A DNA stretch of 64,000 nucleotides from Alcanivoracaceae bacterium (lineage in GTDB: Bacteria; Pseudomonadota; Gammaproteobacteria; Pseudomonadales; Alcanivoracaceae), in contig PAJO01000006.1 in assembly GCA_002706085.1 (NCBI GenBank), forward strand, positions 19,160-83,159, written 5' to 3'. The notes below the pieces were generated by a model. It was not told where the DNA came from and made no database searches. It saw only the letters and a program-made list of their open reading frames with translations. The position numbers and the translations under genes were made by a program. The stretch's first letter is position 1; every line of letters starts with the position of its first letter. Positions 17,991 to 26,415 of this stretch are shown here, one piece after another.

Positions 17991-20262
17991 ACTCTCTCCT
18001 GTATCCCGGAATACTGCGTTCCAGCAAGGAATCTACCTGGCCGCCAAACCCGCCCAGACCGATCATTTGAATCTGGAACCAGACGGTGCTGTCGGCTTCC
18101 AGGTCGCCGTCACCGTCGTCATCGGTGAGCTCTCGCTGGCTGAGCAGGCGCAGTTTCCAGCAGCAATTGCGATATTCTGCCCCGGCCATGGTTTCCAGGG
18201 TGCGTTCATTGTCCAGGTCGTACATCCAGCGGCCGACAAGGCGCCAGTTGCGGTGCACCGGCAAAATGGCGCTGATCTCGGATTCCTGAATGTCGTCGGC
18301 GGGGCGGTCGTGGAAGCCCACGTTGAAAATACGCCGTTCGCGGTCGTTGTAGCCGATCTGGAAGTTGGAGCGTTCCCGCTGATTTTCTTCCAGATCCCAT
18401 TGTGCCTCTGTGTAGAGGTACCAATCATGGGCAAAGTTCCACCGCAGGTCCCCAACCAGTGGGGTCTGGTCGTCGGTGGGGTCTTCCAGGGAGTCGTCGG
18501 TGAAGACCTTGCGATCATCAAAATAGAAGCCCTGAGCGACCCGCAGGCGCAACTGCTCCCGGCCACTGGCGTCGTGCAGGAAGCGGCTGGTCAGGCCCAC
18601 GGCCAGTTTTTCTTCGTCGCCGATGCGGTCATAACCAATAAAGCGGTTTTCCCGGAACAGGGCATTGTAAGAGAAGGTCACCTCGCGGGTGTCGAAGTTG
18701 GGCAAACTGTCCTGTTCTTCATAGGCCACCTTGTTGATGAAAAGGCGGGGCTCCAGGGTTTGCGTAAAGGCGCTGCCGAACCAGTTTGTCGGCCGTTCGA
18801 ACACCAGCCCGGAGTCCAGACTGGCGCCCCAGGTCGTCATGTCCGGGTTGTCTTCGGCGGTCGCGTCCACGCTGTCGAGCTTGTACTGGGTGTGATACAA
18901 GCGTGCCCGGGGCTCGACGAACCACCAGCTTTCCTGCATGCGCATGCTCAGGGCCGGTGCGACATGGCCGCGCAGGCCAGTGGCCTTGCCGCTGTCATCA
19001 GAGCTGCTGCGTTCGAAGGCGGTCATGTCGGATAGCCACAGCCCTTTCAGTGGGCCAATCAGGGTTGGGTCGCCGGTGATCTGCAGTTGTGGCAGCCGTC
19101 GATAGGGCAGGTCGTCATCGGCGAGGGTCGGGTCGATGGTCTGCCAGGATTGCATCCGGCCCAGCACCTGCCAGGTACGGCCGTAGTAGCGGGCTTCCGC
19201 CAGGCGGGGCAGATGGGTCTGAGAGCTGATCTCAAGGCCGGTATCCAGATCCTTGAAGTAGAAATCATCAGAGACGTAGTTGAAGTCAGTCTTCAGATTC
19301 CAGCGCCCGACGTTGCCGTTGTGGTTCCAGCGGGCCACCTGGCGGTCTTCGTCGTCAAATTTGCGGTCGTTGAACAAGATGCCGTAACTGACTTCGCCTT
19401 CCCCATAGGGGCTCAGGTAGCGGAATTCGGAATCGGCACCACTGCCCCGGCCATCGATATACCGCGGGGCGATGGTGGCATCTATCTGAGGGTGGATATT
19501 GAGATAGATCGGCTGGGAAATATCCAGGCCGTTATCGTCCCCGATGGCAATCGTGGGAAACAGCAAGCCGGTCTTGCGGCGGTCATCAATAGGGAAGGTG
19601 ATCCAGGGCAGCCAGAAAACCGGTGTGCTTTTCACTTTCAGCACCACATCGTTGGCTTCCCCCCAGCCTTTTTCCCGGTCCAGGAAGATCCGTTTGCCAT
19701 GCAACGACCAGCCATTGGAGCCCGGCTGACAGGTGGTGTAGCTGCCGTTGGTAATGGTGGTGGTGGTATCTGTGAGGTAGATGTAATCCGCGCTGCCCCG
19801 CGAGGACAGATCAAACAGGGAATAGCGGACTCCCTGCAGGCTGCCTTCCCTGCGACTGGTCTGGCCACTCATGCTGTCGGCAATAAAGGTGGCCCGGTCG
19901 CTTTCCAGGCGCATGCCGCTTTCCAGCTCGTATTTACCGGTAGACTGGTCGAGCTGGGCAAGATCTGTGGTGATGCGGCGTCCGGGTTGTTCGATCAGAA
20001 CATCGCCGTCCAGCGAAATCAGGCCGTCCTGGGTCAGCGTAGAGTGATCCGCAGTGACCACAGTGTCACTGCCTTCCACCGGGATGCCCACGGCAGGGTT
20101 ATAGTAGATGCCGCCACACCAGTCCGGTATGGCGCGCTGCTGCACCGCAGGGAACGTGGCCATCTCTTCGCGGTCCACCCAGTTCAGGTCGTTATCCGCG
20201 TTGCTGGCCCCGGCGATGAATAGCAGGGCGGGTATCAGAATTCGTTGTGTGGGCAGTGGCAT
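17983..20262 (-). CDS. lptD: LPS-assembly protein LptD
   Basis: LptD is the outer-membrane beta barrel that, with LptE, inserts lipopolysaccharide into the outer leaflet. The 759-residue form starts at the ATG giving MPLPTQRILIPALL with a signal peptide ending near SNA (about residue 21). The upstream extension to 20397 is rejected because it runs over amgK. The N-terminal OstA jellyroll with the repeated LDGDVLIEQPGRRI-type strands (about 75-150) precedes the long barrel. It leads the lptD-surA-pdxA cluster and is divergent from amgK. Confidence 0.95.
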   Translation of the reverse strand: MPLPTQRILIPALLFIAGASNADNDLNWVDREEMATFPAVQQRAIPDWCGGIYYNPAVGIPVEGSDTVVTADHSTLTQDGLISLDGDVLIEQPGRRITTDLAQLDQSTGKYELESGMRLESDRATFIADSMSGQTSRREGSLQGVRYSLFDLSSRGSADYIYLTDTTTTITNGSYTTCQPGSNGWSLHGKRIFLDREKGWGEANDVVLKVKSTPVFWLPWITFPIDDRRKTGLLFPTIAIGDDNGLDISQPIYLNIHPQIDATIAPRYIDGRGSGADSEFRYLSPYGEGEVSYGILFNDRKFDDEDRQVARWNHNGNVGRWNLKTDFNYVSDDFYFKDLDTGLEISSQTHLPRLAEARYYGRTWQVLGRMQSWQTIDPTLADDDLPYRRLPQLQITGDPTLIGPLKGLWLSDMTAFERSSSDDSGKATGLRGHVAPALSMRMQESWWFVEPRARLYHTQYKLDSVDATAEDNPDMTTWGASLDSGLVFERPTNWFGSAFTQTLEPRLFINKVAYEEQDSLPNFDTREVTFSYNALFRENRFIGYDRIGDEEKLAVGLTSRFLHDASGREQLRLRVAQGFYFDDRKVFTDDSLEDPTDDQTPLVGDLRWNFAHDWYLYTEAQWDLEENQRERSNFQIGYNDRERRIFNVGFHDRPADDIQESEISAILPVHRNWRLVGRWMYDLDNERTLETMAGAEYRNCCWKLRLLSQRELTDDDGDGDLEADSTVWFQIQMIGLGGFGGQVDSLLERSIPGYRREYE

Positions 20263-20350
20263 CGGCTGCTCAGAACAGGTAAAAAGGCCGTTTTGCACAG
20301 ACGCGGCTGTGCGTCTGTAAAAGCGGCAGTGTAATGGAACAAGGAAGGCA

Positions 20351-21355
20351 ATGCAGCCTGATAAAAGTAAATCTGACGTAACCCCTGACCCGCGCAAGGC
20401 GGATCTGGACCAGTGGGTAAGCGCTTACCTTGGTGCGCAGGTGGTGGGCGAGACCGCCTCTGCCGATGCCAGTTTTCGCCGCTATTTCCGTTATCAGCAC
20501 GATGGCCGAAGCCTGGTGGCCATGGATGCGCCGCCCAGTCACGAGGACTGTCGGCCCTTTATTGATGTGGCCGGGCGGCTGGACGCCGCCGGGGTGCATG
20601 TGCCAAAAATCGTCCATCAGGATCTGGCCCAGGGCTTTTTGCTGCTCACCGACATGGGCACCGAGACCTGGCTGCATGCCCTCAACGAGGCCAATGCGGA
20701 TACCTGGTACAGCGCAGCCATCGATACGCTGATTACCCAGCAGCAACATGCCGAAGTGGCCGGGCTGCCGGTCTACGACGAGGCTCTGTTGCAGCGCGAG
20801 CTTGAGCTGTTCCCCCAGTGGTACCTGTTCCGCCACCGCGAGATGGTGGTCACCGGCGAGCTGCGTCAACGACTGGATCGGGTATTTGACCGGCTCATCG
20901 ATTCCGCCCTGGCTCAGCCCCGGGTGTTTGTGCACCGCGACTACATGCCCCGTAACCTGATGGTCTCCGAGCCCAATCCGGGTGTGATCGATTTCCAGGA
21001 TGCTGTGGCCGGGCCGATTACCTACGACGTGATCAGCCTGTTCAAGGATGCTTTCCTGAGCTGGCCAGAAGCGCGGGTGTTGAACTGGCTGCGCGAGTAT
21101 TTCGACAAGGCCACGGCGGCTGGCCTGCCGGTGCCGAAGGATTTCGACACCTTCCTGCGCGATTGCGATCTGATGGGCGCCCAGCGCCATATCAAGGTGA
21201 TCGGCATCTTCGCGCGGATCTGCCACCGTGACGGCAAGCCCAAATATCTGGGCGATGTGCCGCGCTTCTTTGCCTATCTGCGCACGGTCATCGCCCGTCG
21301 CCCGGAATTGGCCGACCTGCAGTGGGTGCTGGACCAGCTTGAGGACAACCCGTGA
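20351..21355 (+). CDS. amgK: N-acetylmuramate/N-acetylglucosamine anomeric kinase AmgK
   Basis: A 334-residue aminoglycoside-phosphotransferase-fold kinase. The catalytic loop VHRDYMPRNLM (near 196-206) supplies the H-x-D-x4-N residues, and IDFQDAVAGPITYD (near 213-226) is the metal-binding segment. Its place divergent from lptD and overlapping a nucleotidyltransferase is exactly that of Pseudomonas amgK-murU. There the pair phosphorylates MurNAc at C1 and then makes UDP-MurNAc, bypassing de novo synthesis and lowering fosfomycin sensitivity. The function is transferred by synteny and motifs. Confidence 0.88.
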   Translation: MQPDKSKSDVTPDPRKADLDQWVSAYLGAQVVGETASADASFRRYFRYQHDGRSLVAMDAPPSHEDCRPFIDVAGRLDAAGVHVPKIVHQDLAQGFLLLTDMGTETWLHALNEANADTWYSAAIDTLITQQQHAEVAGLPVYDEALLQRELELFPQWYLFRHREMVVTGELRQRLDRVFDRLIDSALAQPRVFVHRDYMPRNLMVSEPNPGVIDFQDAVAGPITYDVISLFKDAFLSWPEARVLNWLREYFDKATAAGLPVPKDFDTFLRDCDLMGAQRHIKVIGIFARICHRDGKPKYLGDVPRFFAYLRTVIARRPELADLQWVLDQLEDNP

Positions 21356-22017
21356 AGGCCATGATACTGGCAGCGGGCTATGGCAAGCGCATGCGCCCAC
21401 TCACCGATCACACCCCCAAGCCTTTGCTTCAGGCGGGGGGCAAGGCCCTGATCGAATACCACATCGAGGCCCTGCGGGATGCCGGCTTCGCGTCGTTGGT
21501 GATCAACAGTGGCTGGCTGGGCGACACCCTGGCCGAGGCGCTGGGGGACGGTAGCCGCTATGGCATTCCCATCGTCTGGTCTCACGAAGGCACCCCGCTG
21601 GAAACCGCCGGAGGCATCAAGCGTGCCTTGCCGCTGCTGGGCGACGCCCCGTTTGCCCTGATCAATGGCGATATCTGGACCGATTACGACGTGTCCCGGT
21701 TGCTCATCGAGTGCGATGATCCTGTGCATCTGGTGCTGGTGGACAACCCCCCGCACCACCCGCAAGGGGATTTTCATCTGACAGACACCGCCCGGTTGCG
21801 CGATAATACCGACCCGAGACTGACCTATGCCGGGATCGGCCGGTTTGACCCGGCCCTGTTCGCAGCGCTGCCGGAGGGCGAAGCCAAACTGGCCCCCGTG
21901 CTACGCCAGGCCATGGCCCGTGACGCGGCCAGCGGCGAGCATCATCGCGGCCAATGGTGGGACATCGGCACCCCGGAACGTCTCGACGAACTGGATCGAT
22001 TGCTGACCCAACGCTGA
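21352..22017 (+). CDS. murU: N-acetylmuramate alpha-1-phosphate uridylyltransferase MurU
   Basis: A 221-residue sugar-1-phosphate nucleotidyltransferase. The signature MILAAGYGKRMRPLTDHTPKP spans residues 4-24, with the Mg-binding Asp in NGDIWTDYD near 105. MurU joins UMP to MurNAc-1-phosphate made by AmgK in the peptidoglycan recycling shortcut. It starts with a GTG overlapping the amgK stop (GTGA); the ATG three codons on would also work. A REP palindrome separates it from rpe. Confidence 0.88.
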   Translation: MKAMILAAGYGKRMRPLTDHTPKPLLQAGGKALIEYHIEALRDAGFASLVINSGWLGDTLAEALGDGSRYGIPIVWSHEGTPLETAGGIKRALPLLGDAPFALINGDIWTDYDVSRLLIECDDPVHLVLVDNPPHHPQGDFHLTDTARLRDNTDPRLTYAGIGRFDPALFAALPEGEAKLAPVLRQAMARDAASGEHHRGQWWDIGTPERLDELDRLLTQR

Positions 22018-22027
22018 GAACAACTTT

Positions 22028-22084
22028 TGTGGGGGCGGTCGTTCGACCGCGATTTCGTGCGCGGTGGAACCACCGCTCCCACAG
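22028..22084. repeat. REP-type palindrome, TGTGGGGGCGGTCG
   Basis: A double hairpin bounded by TGTGGG and CCCACA, with inner stems CGGTCGTTCGACCG and GCGGTGGAACCACCGC. Its halves recur at 27654-27725 in a different arrangement. It lies in the 105-base gap between murU and rpe. Confidence 0.75.
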
Positions 22085-22122
22085 TGACGATACTGCGCCA
22101 ACTGCACTATTGAGGATTTATC

Positions 22123-22797
22123 ATGCCCAAGCAGGATTACCTGATTGCCCCTTCCATTCTGGCTGCCAACTTCGCTCGCCTGGGCGAAGAATGCGATAAC
22201 GTACTGGCCGCCGGGGCAGACGTGATCCACTTCGACGTGATGGACAACCACTACGTGCCCAACCTCACCATTGGCCCCATGGTGTGCAAGGCCCTGCGCG
22301 ATCATGGCATTACCGCCCCCATCGACGTGCACCTGATGGTCAGCCCGGTGGATGACCTGATCGGCATGTTCGCCGAAGCCGGCGCCAGCTACATCACCTT
22401 CCACCCGGAAGCCAGTCAGCACGTGGACCGCTCCCTGCAGCTGATCAAGAGCCACGGCTGCAAAGCCGGTCTGGTACTCAACCCGGCCACCCGTCCGGAC
22501 TGCCTGGAATACGTGATGGACAAGCTGGACATGATCCTGCTGATGAGCGTCAACCCCGGCTTCGGCGGCCAGAAATTCATCCCCAACACCCTGGATAAAG
22601 TCCGCAAGGTGCGCGAACTCATTGATGCCAGCGGCCATGGCATTCGCCTGGAAGTGGACGGCGGCGTCTCCGAAAAGAACATCCGCGAAGTGGCTGCCGC
22701 CGGCGCCGACACCTTCGTGGCCGGCTCCGCCATCTTCGGCAAAGACGACTACGCCACCGTCATCCAGCAAATGCGCGAAGAACTCGCCCAAGCTTAA
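22123..22797 (+). CDS. rpe: Ribulose-phosphate 3-epimerase
   Basis: Rpe interconverts ribulose-5-phosphate and xylulose-5-phosphate in the pentose phosphate pathway. The 224-residue TIM barrel shows [14 protein letters not shown] (6-19), [12 protein letters not shown] (residues near 36-47, with the metal-binding His and Asp), the HLMV strand and the phosphate-binding GGVSEKNI near 182. A GGATTTATC leader precedes the ATG. In Pseudomonas rpe sits before gph-trpEG; here it is separated from trpE by 17 kb, so that link has been broken. Confidence 0.96.
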   Translation: MPKQDYLIAPSILAANFARLGEECDNVLAAGADVIHFDVMDNHYVPNLTIGPMVCKALRDHGITAPIDVHLMVSPVDDLIGMFAEAGASYITFHPEASQHVDRSLQLIKSHGCKAGLVLNPATRPDCLEYVMDKLDMILLMSVNPGFGGQKFIPNTLDKVRKVRELIDASGHGIRLEVDGGVSEKNIREVAAAGADTFVAGSAIFGKDDYATVIQQMREELAQA

Positions 22798-22805
22798 AAG
22801 CCGCA

Positions 22806-22942
22806 AGCTACAAGCTACAAAAAAACCGCACCCCTTTCGGGTGCGGTTTTGGTTGTTATGGGGAGTTTCAGCGCGGAGCATGATGACCGAATTGGGCGAT
22901 GTCATTACCTCGTGTTGCCGCTTGTAGCTTGAGGCTTGCCGC
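22806..22942. repeat. Inverted pair of short AGCTACA heptamer arrays
   Basis: Two AGCTACA units at 22806-22819 face an inverted run CTTGTAGCTTGAGGCTTG at about 22921-22938 (read inversely, CAAGCCT and CAAGCTA). They bracket the rpe terminator. The unit is the same as in the array after folK. Confidence 0.7.
22822..22850 (+). terminator. Rho-independent terminator of rpe
   Basis: The stem AACCGCACCC/GGGTGCGGTT with a 5-base loop is followed by TTTT, 25 bases after the rpe stop. The stem is preceded by an A-run, so it may also work in the other direction. Confidence 0.85.
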
Positions 22943-23006
22943 TATTCACGGAACCTTCCCGACCTTGTGCTGCCTCACCCCCTAAGTCAGCCATCACTCT
23001 CGCGCC

Positions 23007-23525
23007 ATGCACCGCCATTTCAGCCTTTCCTTTTCGTTTCCCGCCGTCCTGCTGTTAACCAGCCTGGCGTCCTGTTCCCTTGTCCCCCCGGAACGCCAAG
23101 CCCCGCTCCCTGAGATCGTTGACACCCCTCAGGACCTCCCGTCCCGGCAGACCCTCATCCTCGACAGCCTGCTTGCCCAAAAAGAAGACTGGCAAGGCGT
23201 TCCTTACCGCTACGGTGGCCTCAGCCCCAAAGGCGTGGACTGCTCTGGCTTCGTCTACCTCACCTTCCTCTCGCAACTGAACATGAAAGTCCCCCGCACC
23301 ACCTCGGCTTTGATGCAGGAAGGCGAGCCTGTGGCCCGCAACGAACTGGAAGTCGGCGACCTGGTGTTCTTCCGCACCGGCCCGGGCAACCGCCATGTGG
23401 GCATCTATATGGGAGGCGATGAGTTTATGCATGCCTCGGTAAGCAGCGGCGTGATGCAGTCCTCGCTGAAAAACCCGTATTGGCGCGAGCGGTATTGGAT
23501 GGCGAGGCGGTTGGTGGAGCGGTAG
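23007..23525 (+). CDS. NlpC/P60 family cell-wall hydrolase lipoprotein
   Basis: A 172-residue lipoprotein: signal peptide with lipobox LASC (Cys23), then an NlpC/P60 cysteine peptidase domain. The catalytic residues are visible as Cys79 in GVDCSGF, His130 in NRHVGIYMG and the polar third residue His142 in FMHAS. The domain resembles E. coli Spr/MepS, which cuts D-Ala-mDAP cross-links. Ser24 after the lipobox Cys favours outer-membrane sorting. It appears monocistronic; the 117 bases after it show no feature. Confidence 0.88.
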   Translation: MHRHFSLSFSFPAVLLLTSLASCSLVPPERQAPLPEIVDTPQDLPSRQTLILDSLLAQKEDWQGVPYRYGGLSPKGVDCSGFVYLTFLSQLNMKVPRTTSALMQEGEPVARNELEVGDLVFFRTGPGNRHVGIYMGGDEFMHASVSSGVMQSSLKNPYWRERYWMARRLVER

Positions 23526-23642
23526 CCCGCGCTCCGGTTTTCTTACGCTGGCAGTTTGTTTTGTAGAGGATGGCTTACATAAACAGGTAAGGGGTTGAGC
23601 TAAGGTTATCTCCCGAAATGGGGATTAGGCTGAAGTTCACTG

Positions 23643-23921
23643 ATGGGCACAGGTACCGCGCTCATGATGTCGTGTCGGGTGCTGGAGGGTTACTTCTTTA
23701 ATGGCGGTGCTTGTCCGGCGCCCAAGAGTATCGAGGGGGCGCTCAAACGCAGACTTGAAATCCTTCATATCGCCAACGGCGAGCAGGATTCAAGGGTGCC
23801 TCCAGGAAACAGATCTGAGCACCTGAATGGAAAGTTGAAGCATTGGTGCTCGATTCGAGTCAACAAGCAATACCGCTTGGTGTTCACGTGGGATAAAGGT
23901 AAAGCGTTCGATGTATCTTGA
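23643..23921 (+). CDS. higB: HigB/RelE-family toxin with C-terminal frameshift
   Basis: The frame carries the HigB killer-protein core: LKRRLEILHIANGEQDSRVP, then PPGNRSEHLNG and WCSIRVNKQYRLVFTWDKG. Family members end with a YLDPHxY tail. Here those residues (YLDPHQYR) lie in another frame from 23914, ending at a TGA at 23938-23940, while the listed frame stops at 23921. A 2-base loss near 23913 explains this. The N-terminus is also vague, with candidate starts at 23643 and 23664. HigB toxins are ribosome-dependent mRNases with catalytic residues near the C-terminus, so this one may be inactive. Confidence 0.6.
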   Translation: MGTGTALMMSCRVLEGYFFNGGACPAPKSIEGALKRRLEILHIANGEQDSRVPPGNRSEHLNGKLKHWCSIRVNKQYRLVFTWDKGKAFDVS

Positions 23922-23951
23922 TCCCCATCAGTACAGGTGAAAGGTGACATC

Positions 23952-24269
23952 ATGGTTGAAGCATTGAGGCTGCCAGCGCATCAGCCCACCAGCGTGGGAG
24001 CCATGCTCAAGGAAGAATTCCTTGAGCCCCTGAAGATTACTCAGGGGGAGCTGGCCAAGGCGATGGGCGTTAGTCGCAAGACTGTCAATGAGCTGTGCGG
24101 AAACCACCGCGGCGTCACGGCGGAAACCGCGTTTCTGTTGGCCAAGGTACTGGGCACAACCCCGGAGTTCTGGCTCAATCTTCAATACATGAATGACATG
24201 TGGTTGGCCATGCACAAGGAGTCCCTGGCCAAGAAGGTGGCTGCGGCCAAGTCGTTGGTTGCAGCTTGA
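23952..24269 (+). CDS. higA: HigA-family antitoxin (XRE HTH)
   Basis: A 105-residue HigA/VapI antitoxin. The helix-turn-helix spans about 33-56 (TQGELAKAMGVSRKTVNEL) and is followed by the typical TAETAFLLAKVLGTTPEFWLNLQ. It would neutralise HigB and repress the operon. The ATG has an AAGGTG site six bases upstream. A GTG at 23937 overlaps the ancestral toxin stop (GTGA) and would add five residues, which supports the original two-gene coupling. The antitoxin looks intact although the toxin is damaged. Confidence 0.85.
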   Translation: MVEALRLPAHQPTSVGAMLKEEFLEPLKITQGELAKAMGVSRKTVNELCGNHRGVTAETAFLLAKVLGTTPEFWLNLQYMNDMWLAMHKESLAKKVAAAKSLVAA

Positions 24270-24356
24270 TTGGTGGCTGATCTTTCATCTAGCTGCAACA
24301 TGAAAGACCTGACCTCTGTGTTCGAAGGATAGGTTCCGTTTTAGAGTTAACGCTTT

Positions 24357-24623
24357 ATGCATCAGCTAGTGTTGTATTTTCTGGGTATCGTTTTCGCTTG
24401 GGGTCTTATGGAACTGCTGCTAAGACGTGGTTTCATGAAATCAACGAATGCGGCCTTGATGCTGTCTTTGTCGGCCATGATGGGTATTGTCCGTATTGTG
24501 GATTGGGAGATGAATTCTCCTGACGTCAATGCAAGAACGGGCAAGCAGATCACCGCTGAAGACTTTTTTTTCATTAATGGGGGGGGTGGTTTTATTTTGC
24601 TTTATTGCTTCGGTATTGCTTGA
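24357..24623 (+). CDS. Small membrane protein with poly-G tract (possible frame switch)
   Basis: An 88-residue unrecognised ORF with membrane segments at about 5-22 and 33-47. Base composition is visibly more AT-rich than its neighbours. After GKQITAEDFFFING the frame crosses a run of eight G (24579-24586) and stops at 24623 with FILLYCFGIA. One G fewer would read VVLFCFIASVLLEIRKRSKS and stop at 24648, giving a third membrane helix followed by a basic tail, a more natural ending. So either the tract varies, the gene is frameshifted, or the base count is a sequencing error. Confidence 0.45.
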   Translation: MHQLVLYFLGIVFAWGLMELLLRRGFMKSTNAALMLSLSAMMGIVRIVDWEMNSPDVNARTGKQITAEDFFFINGGGGFILLYCFGIA

Positions 24624-24752
24624 GATCAGGAAAAGGTCAAAGTCATAGGTGCGGGTTGGGGAGAAAGTCTTGCATCGTGTGTGGAAATGCAAAATCAACA
24701 CGGGATGCCGGTTTTCTGAAATCGCGCCGTAAGCGTGTATTCAGGGACAGCG

Positions 24753-25379
24753 TTAGCGCCGCAGCTTCACAAGCGTACGGCTGAGGTTGTTTCTTGCCGG
24801 CAACTCCAGTTTCTCCCTCAGCGCCAGGGTGTGATAAATCACCTGCGAATCCAGAAAACCCTGCAACACCGCACGACGCCCTTCCCCAAACGCCTCCTCC
24901 GAAACAAAGGCATACTCTTGCCGAATCCAGACTTCATAGCAGTCATACAGTTCTGCATCTGCCCCCAGAATGCTCAGGTCAATATCCTGCAACAGCTCCA
25001 TGTCCGCATCCGTAGGTGGGTGCGGGTGAATGGTAGCGAGGATGAGGGTGTGGACGCGATTTTTCTGATCCTTTGTGAGGGTGCTGCTCGCGAAATGCTC
25101 AGCGAACCAGTCGGCGCTGCGGGCTTCGTTGTCGCTGGCGCGGGGATCGTAGACTACGTCGTGAGCCCAGAGGGCCAATTCCATGGTCAGCGGATCGTCG
25201 GCCAGGTGGCGGTAGTGGTCCAGCCACTTCAGGCAGGCGGCTACGTGATCCAGGGTGTGGTAGTGGCGATGGGGTTCGCTGTAGAGGGTGGCCAGTTGTT
25301 GCCAGGTGGCATCGGGTTCGGGCAGCAGTGGGGCGACAGTGGTGTGCCATCGCTGTTGCAGTGCGGATACGGTGGTCAT
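24753..25379 (-). CDS. HD-domain metal-dependent phosphohydrolase (COG4339)
   Basis: A 208-residue predicted hydrolase of the HD superfamily. The metal ligands appear as HYHTLDHV near residue 39, the HD doublet in LWAHDVVYDP near 72-81 and a later Asp in LQDIDLSILG. The ATG giving MTTVSALQQRW was chosen over an upstream TTG. Relatives are annotated as N-methyl-D-aspartate receptor NMDAR2C-like or plain HD proteins, and the substrate is unknown. It stands alone between a small accessory islet and repeat-rich DNA. Confidence 0.75.
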   Translation of the reverse strand: MTTVSALQQRWHTTVAPLLPEPDATWQQLATLYSEPHRHYHTLDHVAACLKWLDHYRHLADDPLTMELALWAHDVVYDPRASDNEARSADWFAEHFASSTLTKDQKNRVHTLILATIHPHPPTDADMELLQDIDLSILGADAELYDCYEVWIRQEYAFVSEEAFGEGRRAVLQGFLDSQVIYHTLALREKLELPARNNLSRTLVKLRR

Positions 25380-25580
25380 CCAGTTTCTCAAATCGTCTGG
25401 CGAGGAGATCTACTGTATCAGGAGAGTGAGGTTGGCGGGTTATTTAGCCAGCCCAGATGGGTATCGCGCAGCACCCCTTTGGGCCCGTCCGGCGAGGACA
25501 GGCACGGTTATCGCTGCGATGACGGGGCAGGTAAGTTGTGGGGCATCCAGGTGAGTGCCACCTTCACCTCCGAATTCATC

Positions 25581-25660
25581 ATGCAAGCATGATTTATTCG
25601 CTTCGCTCACCCCTTCGGGGCCGCACTGCGTGCGTTACTCCGCATCGCTCCGTTCCCACA
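25581..25660 (-). repeat. Dispersed 80-bp intergenic repeat, copy 2
   Basis: The inverse complement matches copy 1 at 3373-3452 over nearly its full length, including the GCGGCCCCGAAGGGGTGAGC core and the flanking CATGC palindrome. It is in the 25380-25728 gap, which otherwise holds only a REP unit and no gene. Confidence 0.75.
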
Positions 25661-25688
25661 AAACCGTTAACTACTGTGTTCGGTGGTG

Positions 25689-25713
25689 ATCGCGCCGCGA
25701 GCGGCGCTCCTAC
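25689..25713 (-). repeat. REP unit
   Basis: The inverse of a GTAGGAGCGCCGCTCGCGGC-type REP, with the same head as the units at 1394 and 36163. It is single, just past the HxlR stop codon. Confidence 0.65.
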
Positions 25714-25728
25714 GGGGGCGTTGGGGAG

Positions 25729-26190
25729 TTAGCCCGCCTCCTCAAACGGCTTGCCGTTTTCATCCACAAACCGCACATCCCGAACCGTCAGCGGCTGCCC
25801 CTGCTGATTCTGGACGGTGACCGGGGCCAGTGGCTCGCCAGTCTGACGATCTACCAGCTTCATGCTGTCCTGTTCACCATTCCAGCGTTCGCTCCACTGG
25901 CGCAGGGCGGTGACCACGGTGAACAGGTCGCGGCCCTTGTCGGTGAGGCGGTATTCATAGCGCTTGCCGTGTTCGCCTACATCCACACGCACCATCACGC
26001 CATTCTCGACCAGGCGGGAGAGGCGGTTGCAGAGGATGTTCTTGGCGATCCCCAGACTGTTCTGGAAGTCCACATAGCGGCGGGTGCCCAGCATGGCCTG
26101 TTTCACGATCAGCAGGGACCACCAGTCGCCGACCTCGTTAAGGGCAGAGGCAACACAGCATCCCATTTCGTCAAAGCGTTTACGTGTCAT
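25729..26190 (-). CDS. HxlR-family transcriptional regulator
   Basis: A 153-residue MarR-like winged helix of the HxlR/DUF24 type. It shows the conserved Cys-containing N-terminus GCCVASALNEVGDWWSLLIVKQA and NRLSRLVENGVMVRV. Cysteines at about residues 11-12 may sense electrophiles or redox, as in YodB and HypR. It is divergent from an Old Yellow Enzyme gene, the classic target of such regulators, so control of that gene is likely. The ATG was preferred to a GTG six codons upstream. Confidence 0.85.
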   Translation of the reverse strand: MTRKRFDEMGCCVASALNEVGDWWSLLIVKQAMLGTRRYVDFQNSLGIAKNILCNRLSRLVENGVMVRVDVGEHGKRYEYRLTDKGRDLFTVVTALRQWSERWNGEQDSMKLVDRQTGEPLAPVTVQNQQGQPLTVRDVRFVDENGKPFEEAG

Positions 26191-26296
26191 GGCGCTAGTG
26201 TACGCCACAATGGTTGCAAAACGAAACCAAATAAGGTTTTATAACGCAACTAAATTTGGTCGGCTTTGTCTGGAAGGATGAAGTGCCTGGTGATGG

Positions 26297-26385
26297 GTCG
26301 GACGACGGACGTCTGAAGTCGGGCGCCATAACCCCGGCCCTTGGTTACTGTTTTTGCGTCCGACTTCAGACGTCAGACGTCCGAC
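26297..26385. repeat. Inverted pair of GTCGGAC heptamer arrays
   Basis: The units GTCGGAC, GACGGAC, GTCTGAA, GTCGGGC (26297-26324) face GTCCGAC, TTCAGAC, GTCAGAC, GTCCGAC (26358-26385). The two arms are nearly complementary with a 33-base loop. The structure occupies the divergent promoter region between the HxlR regulator and the OYE gene and ends about 30 bases before the OYE start, so it should fold in that mRNA leader. Confidence 0.85.
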
Positions 26386-26415
26386 CTCTTTGTTGCATTT
26401 ATCGGGAGAGTACCT

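Noticed and set aside
23618-23705. Alternative start region for the HigB toxin in another frame (MGIRLKFTDGHRYR...)
   Set aside because: It runs into a stop at about 23700 and does not resemble HigB N-termini better than the listed frame; it was kept only as a doubt about the toxin start.
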